From Ferribacterium limneticum (GTDB lineage: Bacteria > Pseudomonadota > Gammaproteobacteria > Burkholderiales > Rhodocyclaceae): DNA of 64,000 nucleotides. Of the stretch, positions 62,444-64,000 are shown piece by piece; positions within the stretch are counted from its first letter, which is position 1, and every line of letters starts with the position of its first letter. The notes under the pieces are model-generated. The model ran no database searches. It worked only from the letters and a program-made list of their open reading frames with translations, and was not told the DNA's origin. A program made the translations under genes and the position numbers. The stretch is from positions 372,001 to 436,000 of the forward strand of contig NZ_CP075190.1 in NCBI RefSeq assembly GCF_020510585.1, written 5' to 3'.

Positions 62444-62483
62444 TTTCCACGGTCAACCGGAATTTTTGCCCAAAAATGAAATC
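62444..62483 (+). repeat. Dispersed repeat, copy B
   Basis: TTTCCACGGTCAACCGGAAT then TTTTGCCCAAAA and ATGAAATC, just after the Aas-like stop and before the LplT-like gene. Confidence 0.8.
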
Positions 62484-62538
62484 CTTTCCTTCGACGGCCG
62501 TTCTGGTCAGTCATCTTTTTGCTGCGAGCCACGCATGA
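62476..62538 (+). other. Possible 20-codon upstream ORF starting in repeat B
   Basis: An ATG within copy B opens MKSFPSTAVLVSHLFAASHA and stops with an ATGA overlap on the start of the MFS-acyltransferase gene. It could couple translation or be chance. Confidence 0.3.
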
Positions 62539-64000
62539 GCGGTCAATTCGGACTCCTGAAAACCCGGCGTTTTGCGCCGTTCTTCGTCACGCAGTTTCTT
62601 GGCGCCTTCAACGACAACTTGTTCAAGAACGCGCTGGTCGTGCTGCTGACTTTCCAGGCGGCGCAATGGACGACGCTCAAGCCGGAACTGTTGGCCAACA
62701 TGGCGGCGGGCGTGTTCATCCTGCCCTTTTTCCTGTTCTCGGCGACGGCCGGGCAACTGGCCGACAAGTACGACAAAGCGACGCTGGCGCGCCTCGTCAA
62801 AGTGTTGGAAATGGTCATCATGGGCGTCGCCGCGGGCGGTTTCTTCCTGCACAGCCTGCCCGTGCTGATGGGCGCGCTGTTCCTGCTCGGTTGCCATTCG
62901 ACGCTGTTCGGGCCGGTCAAGTACGCGATCATGCCGCAGCATCTGCACACCGATGAGCTGGTCGGCGGCAATGCGCTGATCGAGGCCGGCACCTTCGTCG
63001 CCATCCTGATCGGCACGCTGGCCGGGGGCCTGCTTGCCGGGTCGGTCGAGCATCCGGCCTGGATCGCGGTCGGTGGTTTTGTCGTGGCCTTTGCCGGCTA
63101 CCTGACCAGCCGCGGCATTCCGACCGCGCCGCCGCCAGCACCCGAGCTGACGATCAACCTCAATCCGCTGTCCGAAACCTGGCGCAACATCGCTTTCGCC
63201 CGGCAGAACCGCACGGTTTTCCTGTCCATCCTCGGCATTTCGTGGTTCTGGCTCTACGGCGCGCTCTTCCTTGCCCAGTTCCCGGCCTACGCCAAATTCG
63301 TACTGGGCGGCGGTGAGTCGGCGGTGACCCTGCTGCTGGCGATTTTTACAGTCGGCATCGGCATCGGCTCGATGCTTTGCGAGCGGATGTCCGGCAAGCA
63401 TGTCGAAATCGGGCTGGTGCCTTTCGGCTCGATCGGCCTGACCCTGTTCGGGCTGGACTTGTATTTCGCCTCGCCGGTCGGACTGCCCGGCACGACGCCG
63501 CACGAACTGCTCGCATTGCTCAGCATCCCGGCCATCTGGCGCGTGTTGTTCGACCTCATGATGCTCGGCGTCTTCGGCGGCTTCTTCATCGTGCCGCTCT
63601 ACGCGCTGGTTCAACTGCGCAGTTCGCCCGAACACCGGGCGCGCATCATCGCTGCCAACAATATTCTCAACGCCCTGTTCATGGTCGTCGGCGCCCTCGG
63701 CGCGGCCAGCCTGCTCGGCGCCGGGCTGTCGATGCCGGCCTTGTTCGGGCTGGCGGCCCTGCTCAATGCGCTGGTGGCGGTATATATCTACGGGCTGGTG
63801 CCGGAGTTTTTGCTGCGCTTTGTCGCCTGGCTGCTGGTCAAGGCTGTTTATCGCCTGCGTACGGAGGGCATCGAGCACATCCCACAGGAAGGCGCTGCCG
63901 TGCTCGTCGCCAACCATGTCAGCTTCGTCGACGCGGTGGTAATCATGGGCGCTTCGCCCCGGCCGGTGCGCTTCGTCATGGACCATCGGATTTTCAGAAC
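62535..64000 (+). CDS. LplT-like MFS transporter fused to PlsC acyltransferase (3' end outside window)
   Basis: The frame stays open to the window end, giving 488 codons. The N-terminal MFS part (about 1-415) starts MSGQFGLLKTRRFAPFFVTQ with FLGAFNDNLFKN, the LplT signature for lysophospholipid flipping. A PlsC domain begins near residue 440 with the HX4D motif in VANHVSFVD. Relatives continue with an AMP-binding domain, which would lie beyond the window. ATG at 62535. Confidence 0.87.
   Translation, partial: MSGQFGLLKTRRFAPFFVTQFLGAFNDNLFKNALVVLLTFQAAQWTTLKPELLANMAAGVFILPFFLFSATAGQLADKYDKATLARLVKVLEMVIMGVAAGGFFLHSLPVLMGALFLLGCHSTLFGPVKYAIMPQHLHTDELVGGNALIEAGTFVAILIGTLAGGLLAGSVEHPAWIAVGGFVVAFAGYLTSRGIPTAPPPAPELTINLNPLSETWRNIAFARQNRTVFLSILGISWFWLYGALFLAQFPAYAKFVLGGGESAVTLLLAIFTVGIGIGSMLCERMSGKHVEIGLVPFGSIGLTLFGLDLYFASPVGLPGTTPHELLALLSIPAIWRVLFDLMMLGVFGGFFIVPLYALVQLRSSPEHRARIIAANNILNALFMVVGALGAASLLGAGLSMPALFGLAALLNALVAVYIYGLVPEFLLRFVAWLLVKAVYRLRTEGIEHIPQEGAAVLVANHVSFVDAVVIMGASPRPVRFVMDHRIFR

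Noticed and set aside
62511..63986. 491-residue antisense frame at the window end
   Set aside because: It covers a clear LplT/PlsC gene whose frame runs off the window; composition is that of a shadow frame.

Overview
The window is chromosomal DNA from a betaproteobacterium, most like Dechloromonas and relatives (Rhodocyclaceae). The evidence is a moderately high G+C content, the gene order tRNA-Tyr/Gly/Thr-tuf-tRNA-Trp-secE-nusG-rplKAJL-rpoBC running straight into str, S10, spc and alpha, a second identical tuf gene after fusA, and protein sequences of betaproteobacterial type. The genus is inferred from these features, not proven. No rRNA, CRISPR array, phage, transposase or plasmid function was seen, and no intergenic gap exceeds about 230 bases.

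Layout. 1-2.5 kb: the 3' part of ilvD, a LysE-type exporter and a small periplasmic cytochrome c. 2.5-34.8 kb: one long translation/transcription block holding four tRNAs, two tuf genes, secE, nusG, rpoB, rpoC, rpoA, fusA, secY, infA and ribosomal proteins of the L11, L10, str, S10, spc and alpha groups, ending in a strong terminator after rplQ. Visible control sites include an L10 leader, an attenuator plus a long hairpin before rpoB, a str promoter lying inside the rpoC terminator hairpin, and -10 boxes placed inside palindromes. 34.8-41 kb (minus strand): an Atm1-type ABC exporter translationally coupled to a CHASE-domain sensor kinase and two unusual response regulators, one with an anti-sigma-type kinase output and one with a PP2C phosphatase output. 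41-48.4 kb: thioesterase, FadL porin, a DUF2802-like and a SPOR protein, lipoproteins, a TPR protein, ridA and recG.

48.4-64 kb is an accessory, detoxification-flavoured region. A LysR regulator diverges from an operon with an MFS transporter, AcuI-type reductase, tautomerase and old yellow enzyme. An HxlR regulator diverges from an operon with a YcaC-like hydrolase, pirin, amidohydrolase and ABM-domain membrane protein. A phytochelatin-synthase-like peptidase sits beside a His/Asp/Pro-rich 55-residue ORF. An ArsR-type regulator with an apparently leaderless promoter precedes two phospholipid acyltransferase genes, the second cut by the window end.

The most unexpected signal is a dispersed repeat of about 30-40 bp with core CGGTCAACCGGAA. 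It has five recognisable copies between 38.7 and 62.5 kb and none seen in the ribosomal block; two copies lie inside the coding sequences of recG and the sensor kinase. The split kinase/phosphatase regulator pair is the best candidate for an undescribed signalling arrangement.
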